NCBI RefSeq assembly: GCF_040954645.1
Contig: NC_092803.1
Coordinates: 122,159,961 to 122,223,960 of the forward strand
Origin: Diabrotica undecimpunctata
Taxonomy: Eukaryota > Arthropoda > Insecta > Coleoptera > Chrysomelidae
Direction of reading: 5' to 3'
Length of the DNA stretch: 64,000 bases
Part shown: positions 12,010-22,820 of the stretch, one piece after another
Position numbering within the stretch: the first letter of the stretch is position 1
Layout: the number at the start of each line of letters is the position of its first letter
Made by a program: the position numbers and the translations under genes
Notes under the pieces: generated by a model
What the model was told of the DNA's origin: nothing
What the model saw: only the letters and a program-made list of their open reading frames with translations
Databases searched by the model: none

Positions 12010-12425
12010 TTCATTACTATCTTAACAGGAGAACAGTTTGCAATATATAAAGCCATAAGTGACGTTACAAAAAGTTATGACATTAACTTCCTAATAATTG
12101 GAATCCATCTCATATTGGAATCACAGAAAACGATCTAGCAGATGCATATACACGAGAAGCCTTAGAAAACGAACTATTAAGATCTATCAACAAAAAAGGC
12201 GAAATTACTTGACATAAAACATGGTCTGATAGTTCCAACAATCGTTTTTCTCAGGTGATCATCAAGCCATGATAGTCGCCAACATATGAAACGGATAGGC
12301 ACTACAAGAAGAAGATCATCACGCGACTGCGACTTGGTTATAGTCGCCTTACGCACGGACGCCCATTACACAGTGCGGAGAGAGGTGAATTCAGAACCCC
12401 GGAGAATTTGAAAGAATTATTCCTA
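12010..12425 (+). pseudogene. LINE RNase H domain fragment
   Basis: Plus-strand frames read IWIPSHIGITENDLADAYTR, an RNase H core (W.PSH.GI..N..AD..A), then a tail with KKIITRLRLGYSRLTHG, the conserved segment after RNase H in I/R1/Jockey-group LINEs. No RT or endonuclease is attached and stops interrupt it. It belongs to a different LINE type from the (GAA)n-tailed family elsewhere in the window, which lacks RNase H. Confidence 0.75.
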
Positions 12426-12890
12426 AAGTGCGATATCAAAGTGATTATTCAATATTTAAAAGCAATAAACTATTTATACAAAATTTGATTACTATTTGAT
12501 AAATAAAAAAAAATCCTAGGAAAACAGAAAAATAGTTTCAAAGTGGAAAAGGAAGACGAGAAAACTAAACACGAACTAAAAATAAGAAACGGACAACTAG
12601 TAAGCAGAACAAGAAATGGGAAGCTTAAAAATACGTAGAGAAAATCGAAATGCAATGTATAGAGAGAGATAGATAGCAAATTAGTTTTTCAAAATCTAAA
12701 TAATAATAATCAAACAGCTGGATCGTAGTGAACAAGATCATGCTTATTGATCTATTTTCGGTAGGTACTCCATCAAAATGAAGCGTCTTGTCGTAATAAT
12801 AACACTTAGTGGTTGATGCGGTTATAATATTTGTGTAAATAAAAAAAATGTAAATATATCTAATTTTGTCTGGTAAGTTAATATTCTCTA
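12426..12890. other. Unassigned AT-rich intronic DNA
   Basis: No feature can be supported. Open frames here are short and low in complexity. Confidence 0.4.
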
Positions 12891-12895
12891 AATAT

Positions 12896-13085
12896 TAATA
12901 AAGTTCTAAATATCTTCTTTCCAGAGATTTTGTTGGATATTTTGCTAATTTCGTATAAGGTCCGTTTGTAATGAAGTCTTGAATTTTCTCCTGATACACA
13001 ACTTTATCCATAATGACAGTCGCATTGCTGTTATTTACTGATTGGATAATTATGGACTCGTTTTTAAAGATCTCACAGTGTTTTG
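12896..13085 (-). pseudogene. PLE reverse transcriptase N-terminal fragment
   Basis: The minus strand reads NNSNATVIMDKVVYQEKIQD, then TNGPYTKLAKYPTKSLER and a stop. It resembles the opening of Penelope-type RTs (ADKG..VV.MD...Y..K......Y..L..DPT). The DKG triplet has become NNS. Only about 60 codons survive and no flanking PLE ends are seen. Confidence 0.6.
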
Positions 13086-13652
13086 ATGGTTCGGAGAAGA
13101 TTATAGTTTAATAGGTTTATTTTTAATTGAAAAAATGTTGAAAATAGTTAAGATTTATTTTAAATACGATAACAAGTTTTGATTTTAATTGAATTAATAA
13201 AAAAACAAAAACATATACATTTAAATATATTTTAAAAATAGATAAGACCATGATTATTCCACTAATACATAAGCAATATACAAATGACTGTTATAATGAA
13301 TAAAATTCAATATCAGGACAAAATTCCAAACTTCAATTGAAGATTTTGGTGCAAAACCCGATCAAAGACCATTTTTGTCGAAATTGAGTTTATGGCATTT
13401 GTTGCCTTCAAAAATACCTCCGCACAGTTTGGAGCAAAACCCGTACACGTATTGTGTAAGTAACTAAATGTAGAATAACGTAGATGGCTATTGCACCAAA
13501 ATGTTAATAGCATAGTCATTAGGATCGATGGTATTGAGTGCAATAACCGGCCATGTGATTCACATGACTGGTTTTTATGCCCAAGGCTCAAGAAGTTCTA
13601 ACTTCACATTTTCCTCGTTTGTAAAGTGCAGTGTGTATATCGCTCCGCGAAA

Positions 13653-15165
13653 ATGGCTAGTTTTACTGAGTTTTTCGTGAAACTGGTCCGTACCATGATT
13701 CCGATAATAGTGAAGCTGACCCACATTATGTAGTGGACGAAGAAAGTAGCAACAAAAGAAACAAAAAGTATGATTTAAACAACAAAAGCAAAGAAGGTAC
13801 TTTTATAAGTTTTGAAAATATAAAATAATACTCATATAAAAATGTAATTGCAGATAAGATGAACAAAGCTAGTGGTTCAGGTTTAAATTGGGGATGTATT
13901 CCAAAGCATGTAACTGAAAACAAATCAAATGATAACTTAAGCAGCACAACTGATGAAGGTAAGATGTATTTCAAAGCATGTAACTGCAAACGAATTAAAT
14001 GATACCTCAAGCAGCACAACTGATGAAGGTAAGTTATTTAGTTTAGTTTTATATCTATGCACCACATTTATATATGTTTTATTGTAGATAAAACTGCAGA
14101 AAGGCGCTAAGAAGAAAATACTAAGAAACATAATATAGTAGTAGAAAACTATTGCAGCAAAAAAACAAGAATCCAGGTGTGAGTATCGTAGCCGGTGCTT
14201 TGAAAAACTGACGGAAATGGAGAAAGATGCATTTATTTACAGCATTTTATGCAATGGGAGATCAGAACATTCATGATAGCTATTTAGGGTCGCTCGTAGA
14301 TGTAAGAAAAGTATCTAAAAGTATTCTTATCGCTATAGTGTTAAAATGGGTACAAAATCTGTAAAATTGTGTCGCTCAGCATTTTGTACCTTACAAATCA
14401 AGAGTATTGAAAATTGCACAGTCAAGAGCTTCTGATGTAGTGCTTGAAATGGATTCCGTGGTAAGCACCATAAACGACCAAATAAAAAGCAGGAAAATAT
14501 TGTGAAACAGATTGAAGAACAGAAAAATAGTATTTCAGTGCGTGAATCACACTATTCACGAAATGAAAATAAAAAAAATATCTATCAGCAGAGTTAAATG
14601 TGCGAAGAATGTACGTACTTTATTTGAAAAAATATGATCCCGAGCAATATTGTCTGTTGAAAAAGGAACGAAAAAATAAAACCTTCAGTTACGTATGATT
14701 ACTAGTATAGGTATTTCACAGAACATTTTAATTTGTCATTTGCTTATCCACGATCGGACACTTGTGCTACTTTTGATCTGTTGAAAATACAACTTGATGC
14801 TGCTTCTACGAATGAACTTAAGCACCAACTGAACGTTCAAAAAGAAGTTCATCTCCGGAAAGCCCAAGCGTTCTACGATGATTTAAAAGAAAAAACTGAA
14901 ATGGCGCAAATCGACGAAACTGTGGAGACTATTTGTTTCGATTATCAGCAAAATTTGCCATTTCCTATTTAGACTACGGGGGAAATATTTTATGCTACGC
15001 AGATATGGGTTTTTTACTTTTTTTCTAATAATAAATCAGTCAGTTATATGTTTGACGAAACAGTTGCGAAGAAAGGCTCCATAGAAACTGTATCATTTTT
15101 TGGCATTTTATATAGAAGTATATTAAAACTTCTGTTACTGTTATGCATATATTTACTAACAATGG
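13653..15165 (+). pseudogene. GQNKN-family transposase, 5' half (copy 2)
   Basis: It starts MASFTEFF. A frameshift leads to HDSDNSEADPHYVVDEE (compare DESDRNPHFVPG in copy 3). Later pieces are CEYRSRCFEKLTEMEKDAF, RGKHHKRPNKK with SHYSR (about 14465-14560), a clean 79-codon stretch from 14733 (LSFAYPRSDTCATFDLLKI) and MFDETVAKKGSIETV (15048). It ends at FTNNGG, where the LINE is inserted. In copy 1 the same site is TDNCCGQNKN, so the Asp has become Asn (GAC to AAC). At least three frameshifts are present. The function is inferred to be that of a transposase. Confidence 0.75.
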
Positions 15166-15192
15166 TGGGGGGGCACAGTTGGAAACGGAAAA

Positions 15193-15720
15193 GTGGACGG
15201 ATGTGTGGGGGAATTTGGCTTGGGAGAAAGAAATGAAAGAGGGGACAGACTTGTCGAATTCTGCCAAAGCGAGGAGATGGTAATAACGAATACAAATTTT
15301 AAATTACCTAAAAGAAGACTTTATACTTGGAAATCACCTGCGGATTCAGAAGACAACCTTGTTCGAAACCAGATAGATTACATTTTAATAAAATCTAGAT
15401 ATAAAAACGCTATAAAGTCTCTGAGAACATACCTTGGAGCTGACATAAATTCAGACCATAATCCATTAGTAGGCGTAATGCAGATAAAATTGAAGAAGAT
15501 TCAAAAACAAACAAATATACCACGGTTTAATGTCTCAAAGATAAAAGAAGAACCTATACGTCAGAGCTTAAAACAAGAAATAAATGATAACTTAAAGAAA
15601 ATCAAACAAGACGTGATAAAAACAACAGATGTTAATGACAAATGGAACATGGTACAAGAAACTTTAATAAAGGCAGGAGTAAAAGCTACTGCAGACAAAA
15701 ATAAGAAAAAAACAAAGATA
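15193..15720 (+). pseudogene. LINE endonuclease C-terminal domain
   Basis: An exonuclease/endonuclease/phosphatase (APE-type) domain fragment. GEFGLGERNERGDRLVEFCQ, then RRLYTWKSPADSEDNLVRNQ, IDYILI and SDHNPLV are the last conserved blocks (G..N.RG..L..F......I.NT.F; YTW.SP; R.QIDYI; SDH..V). The N-terminal catalytic blocks were lost by 5' truncation. A frameshift near 15720 separates it from the linker and RT. Confidence 0.85.
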
Positions 15721-15721
15721 G

Positions 15722-17572
15722 ATGACTTCAGAAATCTTAGATCTAATGGAGGAAAGAAGGAAACATAAAGGCAGGAGTAAAGCAAAATACAAGGAACTAC
15801 AGAGATTGATAGGAAAGAAAATAAAAGAGGCCAAATTGACCTGGCTTGCTAATCAATGCAGTGAAATAGAGGCATATGCTAAACAGTATGATAGCTTTAA
15901 CATGCATAAGAAAATAAAGGAAATGGCAAATACACTGAGAAAAAAGAAAGATGCCCTTCTGAAAGACGCAAATGGAAAAATCATTATAGAAATTAAAAAA
16001 ATGGAAGATATACATAACAGATCTGTTTAAGGATAACCGACAAGAACCGGAAGAAATCGACAGCGAAACGGGGCCAGAGATCATAATAGAGGAAATCGAA
16101 CAAGCAATACGAAACGCAAAAAACAGAAAAACTGTAGGTCCAGACGAAATACCTGCAGAACTACTGAAATGTCTAGACGATGAAACTCTACCTGTACTTC
16201 TGGACCTATTTAATGAAGTATATAAAACTGGAAAAATCCCACAGGAATGGTTGGTGTCCACCTTTGTAGCAATACCAAAAACAGTATATGCCAAAGATTG
16301 TTCAGACTATAGGACAATATCACTAATAAGCCATACCCTCAAAATATTTCTAAAGGTGGTTCATGGAAGATTATATAGAAAACTAGAAGATGATATGGAT
16401 GATACTCAGTTTGGGTTCCGCAAGGGACTGGGAACGAGAGAGGCATTGTTTGCTTTTAATGTCCTCTCTCAAAGATGCTTAGATATGAACCTAAATATTT
16501 ATTCCTGTTTCATCGACTTCAAGAAGGCCTTCGACAGGGTCCGACATGAAAAACTAATAGAAGTACTGAGAAACAAAGATATAGACAGACGAGACTTACG
16601 AATCATTATCAATCTGTATTGGAATCAAAAGGCCAATATAAAGATAGAAGAACAAAATCCGAAAATATAGATATAAAGAGAGGAGTAAGACAGAGCTGTG
16701 TTCTGTCACCATTACTGTTTAACGTGTACAGTGAAGCCATATTCCAGGAAGCGATAGCGGATCTGGGTGATGGAATCTCTGTAAACGGAAGAATAGTAAA
16801 TAACATGAGATTCGCTGATGACACCGTTATAATGGCAGGCAACCTGGAATCGCTACAAGAATTGGTAAATAGAATTAACGATTATTGCGTTAGATACGGA
16901 CTAAAAATAAATAAGAGAAAAACTAAATTTATGATTGTCTCAAAAATGCAACATGGAAATGAAAGATTAATGATAGAGCAAACCCAAATAGAAAAAGTAG
17001 AGACATACAAATATCTGGGAACCTGGGTTGATGACAAAAATGACCAAAGCAGAGAAATCAAAGTCCGAATTGAAACTGCAAGGCAAGCATTTGTGAAAAT
17101 GAAGACAATGCTTACCAACAAAGACATTCAGTTGCATTTTAGATTGAGGGCTATAAGATGTTACATATTTTCTATCTTACTATACGGAATGGAAGCTTGG
17201 ACATTGAAGAAACAACACATAAGAAAAATAGAAGCGTTCGAAATGTGGTGTTACAGAAGAATATTAAAAATTCAGTGGGTTCAAAGGATTACCAATGCTG
17301 AGGTACTGCGACGTCTAAATAAGGAGTTAGAAATTATGAACAGCATAAAAAGAAGAAAACTAGAGTATTTGGGCCACATAACCAGAGGAGAAAAATATGA
17401 GCTGCTGAGAATTGTTGTGCAAGGAAGGATCCAAGGAAGAAGAAGCATAGGAAGAAGACGCATCTCCTGGCTGAAGAACCTTAGAGAATGGTTTAACTGT
17501 AGTTCACTACAACTTTTCAGAGCAGCAGCCAACAAAGTGACCATAGCCGTTATGATATCCAACCTTCGATAG
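15722..17572 (+). pseudogene. LINE reverse transcriptase with basic C-terminal tail
   Basis: Three frames (15722-16015, 16018-16670, 16640-17572) give one RT. The linker carries KYDSFN-type residues. RT motifs are RKTVGPDEIPAELL, IPQEWLVSTFVAIPK, DTQFGFRKGLGTREALF and CFIDFKKAFDRVRH, followed by RGVRQSCVLSPLLFNVY and RFADDTVIMA, where the catalytic FADD is intact. The thumb and tail hold TYKYLGTW, LLYGMEAWTL, RKLEYLGH and a final RRRISWLKNLREWF. Two frameshifts kill the copy. TSD and tail are clean, so it is younger than its host transposon. Confidence 0.9.
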
Positions 17573-17606
17573 GAGATGGAACTTTAAGAAGAAGAAGTGG
17601 GGGGCA

Positions 17607-18207
17607 GAACAAAAATACTGTTATAATACATTTCCTTTCAACTTTAGCCAAGAACGGAAGATTTTCAAAAATAGTACACCATTTACCCGAACCAGGTCAC
17701 AGCTTCTTACTGTGTGACCCAAATTTTGCACAAATTGAAAAAACGAAGCGTAAGAAAGAGATTTTGCATGTACCCGAAGAATAGTATTCATTAATTGAAA
17801 GCTGTAGTAAAAAGTTCACTGTGGAACGTGTAACACAGGTCATGGTGTTTGATTTTAAAACATATCTCAAGAATTTTTTTTAAATCCGCTGTGGTTAAAA
17901 AGCGCCCCTTTATTTTATCGAAATACAGATTATTTATATATAACTGTACATCCCCTGAGAATATTTCGGTAACTGAAGCACATAATCCTTTCTCTTTAAC
18001 TTCATATGCTTTAAATAAAAGTTCAGGAACGATTATTGACCTAAACGGAGCTCCTCTGGCTTATAAGAAAAATATACCACTGAAATCAGCAAATACGATA
18101 GCATTATGCCTTTAGTGAAAAAATATGTTCCCCTTTTTTGCCAAACATTTTATGATACAATCAAACGGGCAGATGCTGATTGCCAAAAAAATGACGATTC
18201 GGATTAG
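17607..18207 (+). pseudogene. GQNKN-family transposase, 3' half (copy 2)
   Basis: The reading resumes directly after the LINE and one TSD copy: GGQNKN completed by CAGAACAAAAAT, then TVIIHFLSTLAKNGRFSKIV, HHLPEPGHSFLLCDPNFAQI (GHS equals GHT of copy 1), VPEE with a stop, FTVERVTQVMVFDFKTYLKN, and LAYKKNIPLKSANTIAL. A one-base shift near 18110 leads to VPLFCQTFYDTIKRAD and a stop at 18207, matching the K..DL..L.....P..Y...Y tail of copy 1. It shares the frame and family order of the half before the LINE. Confidence 0.75.
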
Positions 18208-18589
18208 ATGGTTTTAGACTGTCTGTTTTGATTTTCTACATTATTACAGTGATAGAATAGCAGAATTTATTGTTGTATTACGTACTTTGTTCTTAGGTTA
18301 GTTCTGTTATACCCAAGATTTTTTGAAAAAACACAACATTTTTACTATTTTTTCAGACAATGTTTCTTATTTTGGTAGCAATAACCGTCTATGTGCAACA
18401 TTTAACATCCATCAAATTTCAACAAAAAACCAAAGTGAACATATACATATATATTGTTACAAAAGATGAGTTTTTGGTTATATTACAAATGTAAAATAAA
18501 AAAAATTCACATAATTTCAACTATGACTAAATGACACGTTTTCTCATTTTCTCAAAACTATGCAATGTGCACTTGGACGGTTATTGCAC

Positions 18590-19001
18590 CAAGCCCTTCA
18601 ATTGTTAATACTTTAACAGGGACTTTTTACTAATTATTTTGGTGAAGAATCCAGAAAATATGCATGATAAAACATGGAAATTATTCAATTTTAAAGAATA
18701 TTTAATTATTTAAGATTGAAATCAATAGTAACGTTTTTGTACCAAAAGGAATTACATATGGTAGAAAGAAGACAGATATAAAATTGTCAAGAGACGAATT
18801 TCCATGGTCTATGAAATAAAACGTAGTATCGAATAAAAGATATTTTTTAAATACGTTGAATGTTTTATGTGTTTATATTTTATACTTAATTATTGATTGT
18901 TGACGTCATGGTATACGACAAACATTTACACTTTATTAAACATGCTAATTTAATTCATATATTTATTAGTTTATGCTTATTAGAAATAATGCAGTACTTA
19001 C
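18590..19001. other. Intron sequence upstream of the transposon
   Basis: No exon or element is assigned. A short plus frame at about 18735-18815 (GITYGRKKTDIKLSRDEFPW) looks protein-like but matches nothing I recognise. Confidence 0.35.
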
Positions 19002-19110
19002 TTAATAATTCTTCAAGTTCATCAGGATTCCATATTCTCGGGTCACTATCACTTTTGCACCCTGTCACTATATTTAAAATAAAAACCACAACAAGTATTT
19101 TATAATGCAT
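19002..19110 (-). CDS. Signal-peptide exon of a candidate small secreted protein
   Basis: The minus-strand ATG at 19110-19108 opens MHYKILVVVFILNIVTG, a typical short signal peptide (one Lys, then a run of hydrophobic residues), followed by CKSDSDPRIWNPDELEELL. The exon ends with one base of a codon at 19002, directly before a consensus donor GTAAGTA (19001-18995). The only in-phase partner recognised downstream is the exon at 568-707, which needs exactly one base; the junction codon is AAT (Asn). The predicted product is 82 residues, about 65 after signal cleavage, with an acidic N-terminal helix and a basic Cys-containing C-terminus. The 18.3-kb intron holds mainly transposons. Function is not known. 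Confidence 0.5.
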
Positions 19111-19640
19111 ATTATATATTCTTGATATAGGTGATTTTTGAGATTTATGTTTCTCTAGTTTATCTAAATGTAGTTGGTATTGAAGACAGAAATAATCAAG
19201 TTTGTTGAAGGATTAATCTTTGTATCTTGTTGACTAATATACTTTACAAAACAGGTTTGGAGTGGTACTATACTAATCAAGAGGTGATAATAGAAAGTAT
19301 TGATGAATCAGATAAAGTTAGTGACTAATTTCGCGTAATTCGAAAAACCACGAAAATAAAAAAGTTACTATTATTAGAGAAGTGCTTTAAAATTATAATT
19401 GGTGGGTAATTTTATTAGTGGTTTTCTCGATAACTAAGATGTTACTGCTTTTTTATTGGATTTGTATTTATACATTTTTGTAAGACACATTTTCATATAT
19501 AAGATAAGATAAGTTATATTTGAATTGTTACAGGAAGTCCATAAGTTCCCTTTTTATTTATTATTCATTGTTAAGGTTATTTAGTCTTTGGGTAAGTACA
19601 GCAATAGCTAAGAGATAATTTGATATTTGATTTTTATTCA
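19111..19640. other. Upstream flank of the signal-peptide exon
   Basis: This should hold the 5' UTR and promoter of the minus-strand small gene. No TATA box at a convincing spacing or other element can be singled out in the AT-rich sequence. Confidence 0.3.
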
Positions 19641-19689
19641 GAATTGTCAGCGAAATTGCAATTACTATGGATACTACTGGTACACACTA

Positions 19690-20395
19690 CTCAACAAGAA
19701 AGTGGCAAAAAATAAAATTGAGGGCGACCGATAGAAAACGGCGAAAGACTTAACAACTCGAAATTTGCCGATGATATTGCTTAATAGCAAACGACAGATA
19801 AGAACTGCATTAAATGCTATTAGACCTAAATAAAAAAACAAAAGACATAGGATTAAAAATAAATTCAGCAACAACTAAATATCTAACAAACGTTAATATA
19901 AGGTTGGACAATAATAATATAGAAAATGTTGAGTCGTATTTATACTGCTACGGGGTACAGAAAATCAAAAAGACGATCAAGGACTTAAATATTTGAGACA
20001 AGATCTGAAATGAAAAAGTTTGAAATTTAGTAGGACAAAAATAGAATATCTAGTGATATTGAGTTTAGACTGGGATAATATTGGGAGATTATATTAAGGG
20101 GTACTACTATAAAGGAAATAATAACTTTGATGGTGAATTTGTTGTGAAAAGTGTGGAAGTTTAAAGTATCCAGAATAGATATTACAAATAAGATGTATTG
20201 AATTGTATTGAATAAAACTGCCATGGGAAAGGGTAGATGTCGCATCAATTGGTGCCAAAATGACACAGCATAGGTTAAGGTACGTTTAACGCCGAAATAA
20301 TAAAAAGTCGATACTAACTGGAAGAAGTAAAAGAAGAAGACCTGGTAAGAGATGGTTAGGCAAGATATCTAAAGTAGACCAACAAAAATCTAAAG
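19690..20395 (+). pseudogene. Decayed LINE: RT palm and C-terminus
   Basis: GERLNNSKFADDIA (catalytic FADD, followed by a stop) leads to LLLDLNKKTKDIGLKINSAT, TKYLTNVN and NIENVESYLY. After a gap, AKMTQHRLRYV and GRSKRRRPGKRWLGKI (about 20250-20390) match the usual LINE tail KMT..RLRW.GH...R......GRP..RW. It is a different lineage from the (GAA)n family, with heavy decay and internal deletions. Confidence 0.7.
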
Positions 20396-21345
20396 AGGTA
20401 CCTATAAGAAAAGGAGTACGGCAAGGATGTGTACATGTGTACGACAAGGATATGTACTATCCCCTCTTTTTTATTATGTCCTCAGAAGAGATGTTTAAAG
20501 AGACACTAGAATACATCAATAGAGTATATCAATTAACGGAACACTAGTGAATAATCTCAGATATGCAAACGATACAATATCCCTTGCGGACAGCAGAGAA
20601 GGGCTGCAAATTCTGGTTGATCGCACTACTCAGTTACTGTGAGAGGTATGTAATGGCTCTGAACACAGAAAAAAAAACAAAAATCATGATTGTCAGTAAG
20701 AACAAGATTGAAGACGAAACAATCTACGTTAAAGAAAAACCTTTAAAGAAAGTACTTATATACAACGACTTGGTATGTGAGCTAAATGAACAGTGGGACC
20801 GCAGCCTTGAAATAAAACGACGCATTGAGATAGCCAGAAGCGCTTTCATTAAGATGAAAGCGGTAGTATGCAATGGAAAACTGGGAATATAAATTAGGAC
20901 TGGAGTATTGAGAGACTACGTACTCTCTACCGTTTAATATGAAGTTGAAGCCTGGATAATTACAGACTCAACTGCAAGAATATTTGCCAGCTTTGAGATG
21001 TGGTGTTATCGAAGAATGTGAAAAATATCGTAGATGTAACACGTAACAAACAGTGAAACATTAAGAAAGATAAAAAAAAGAAAAAGAAATACTCAACTTT
21101 ATAAAGGAACGAAAAATGAACTACTTGGGTCACGTACTAAGAATTGAAAAAAATGAGTTGACGCGATTGGTTATAAAAAGGAAAGTTTAAGCAAAAAGAG
21201 GACCCGGGAGACAACGCGCGTCCTAGTTGAAAAATAGTGAAGTGGAAAAACAACAATAGAACTCTTCTCTAGTCAGATTAAAATGGGCCGTGATGGTCTC
21301 CAATGTCCTTAAAGGATGAGGCACATGAAGAAGAAGAAAAAATAA
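20396..21345 (+). pseudogene. Decayed (GAA)n-tailed LINE fragment
   Basis: It starts within the RT at KEVPIRKGVRQGC, then passes the palm, where the catalytic box is lost (SDMQTIQY for YADDT.L). The frame KTKIMIVSKNKI...LEIKRRIEIARSAFIKMK at 20563-20892 is the longest open stretch. Remains of FEMWCYRR, GHVLRIEK and the basic tail follow, ending GAGGCACATGAAGAAGAAGA. It is homologous to the LINEs at 15176 and 48703. Multiple stops and shifts. Confidence 0.8.
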
Positions 21346-21644
21346 CTAAACCGACTTGGTGAAAATGGTACACGTTCAGAAGATGTTAAACATTCGGTAC
21401 GAAAAAAATAAGGCTTATTTTAATCTCAAAACACACAACTAATTCAACTAGTATGATGAACATATCTGAGTATACTGGACATTTTGACATGGTTGAGGTT
21501 AATGACGATAGTAACAACTCAATTTAAAACGGTGAAGATGCAGTAAGTAGTCTATAATATTAACTATTATTTACTTATTAATTATTTACTTCCATTTCGG
21601 TAAAAAATTATTTTTTATAAAAAACACTCAAATAGGAGTATAGG

Positions 21645-21813
21645 CATTATGACACAAAGTATGTTTTGAGAAATCAAACGATATAAGCAAAATGTCAAGT
21701 TCAAGACGTCTTTGGAGAATATAACAGTAATCTTGGAAATAATTGCGCAAAAATTTTGAATAAAGTATAAACAGTTTAATATTTATTAACTAATTCTATA
21801 ATTCTTTTAAAAC

Positions 21814-21822
<9 letters not shown>
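21645..21822 (+). repeat. Direct repeat, left copy
   Basis: About 150-180 bp (with CGATATAAGCAAAAT, CTTGGAAATAATTGCGCAAAA, TATTTATTAACTAATT) repeated in the same orientation at 24441-24585. The two flank the (TA)n tract and head-to-head PLE pair between them. Confidence 0.75.

Positions 21823-21891
<69 letters not shown>
21823..21891. repeat. (TA)n microsatellite
   Basis: A pure TA tract of nearly 70 bases immediately left of the PLE arm. Confidence 0.95.
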
Positions 21892-21894
<3 letters not shown>

Positions 21895-21895
<1 letters not shown>

Positions 21896-22810
21896 ACTCT
21901 TAAATATTGGGGAAATCTGCAAGAAAGACTCTAATGAGTATCAATTGTTTCGCCCAACGTTTTCGCCAAAGAGAATTAATTTGGCTTCTTCAGGGCTAAA
22001 AGAGAATAAATTATAATTAGCTACCCTATATTATCTATTAAAAACATTATTGATCTTACCGTAACTTAGAATTGTAGAGTTAGAATGTTAAAAAACTTAG
22101 CTAGTAACAACATAGTGGTGTTTTTTGTTACTATGTGCAAAAAAAAGTTTTTTTTTAACGTTGGAAATGTATGGTAGCTTTGAACTTAAAACGCAAAGGT
22201 TTACCCAAGGTTAATCGAAAAAACCAATGTAACTACATTTAAAAGGAGGTAATTCTTTGAATTGTCGGCAATAACTAAATTTTTGATTGTTAGAAAGTTT
22301 AAATGTGAGGTTCTGTTTTACCAGAACGCATGTGCTGACAATTCAAGTAGTTTTTTTATCAGTCATTAATAAGTCATTAAGGTTCATTGGTAAAACCGAA
22401 TGAAGTTAAATCCCAGTATAGGGAAATATTATTTTAGATTTTCTTTTTTAATTATATTATATTGTTCATGTATTATTATAATAATATCTTATTGAGATGT
22501 ATCTAAGAAAAGCAAGGGAATATTATCTTATTTAGTTAATGAAAATTAATTATTAAAGTAGGTTAGTTGTTAATGGATATATCAGTCAAGTTAGTTATCT
22601 GTGATGTTGTATTGTTCTTGGTATCTGATTTAAGTAAGAAGTGGTATATATCGCTTAGATTCTTAATGTCACTCTTAACATTGATGGAGAAATCGTTAAG
22701 GAAAATATAAGATATTTCAATGAATTCTCTTTTAGATTTATTGTTCTCACGGTGGAGAATTGTAGTGTTAGTATAGTCCATGAGATGACCAGTGGAATGG
22801 ACATGTTTGG
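21895..22810 (-). mobile_element. PLE 3' portion, minus copy of a head-to-head pair
   Basis: 916 bases that are the near-identical reverse complement of 23376-24280. It contains the C-terminal 72 codons of the GIY-YIG protein (minus, 22563-22781, starting MDYTNTTILHRENNK), the 3' UTR and a terminal segment (GGCTTCTTCAGGGCTAAAAG). It is the 5'-truncated member of the pair. Confidence 0.85.
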
Positions 22811-22820
22811 TTAAGTTGAC

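Larger units (their letters stand above)
15176..17597 (+). mobile_element. EN-RT non-LTR retrotransposon with (GAA)n tail
   Basis: A 2422-bp 5'-truncated LINE ends GGAACTTTAAGAAGAAGAAG and is flanked by a target-site duplication TGGGGGGCA (17598-17606; the left copy at 15166-15175 has one extra G). It carries an endonuclease C-terminal part, a complete RT and a basic tail, without RNase H. Several related copies occur in the window (20396, 37519, 48703, 51533, 57245). The annotation style common for such proteins is 'craniofacial development protein 2-like / endonuclease-reverse transcriptase'. The clade is probably RTE-like but is not proven here. Confidence 0.9.
13537..18589 (+). mobile_element. 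DNA transposon of the GQNKN family, copy 2, split by a LINE
   Basis: The termini are imperfect inverted repeats: GTGCAATAACCGGCCATGTG at the left (from about 13538) and the complement of GTGCAATAACCGTCCAAGTG at the right (ending about 18589). A 2422-bp LINE (15176-17597) is inserted in the middle; without it the element is about 2.6 kb. The transposase-like gene runs on the plus strand, 13653-18207. The termini differ from those of copy 1, so this is a separate subfamily. Confidence 0.65.

Noticed and set aside
13313..13591. 92-codon minus-strand frame
   Set aside because: It overlaps the left terminus of GQNKN copy 2 and has no family features.
22563..22781. Separate minus-strand gene
   Set aside because: It is the inverted second copy of the C-terminal part of the GIY-YIG frame at 22943-23620.
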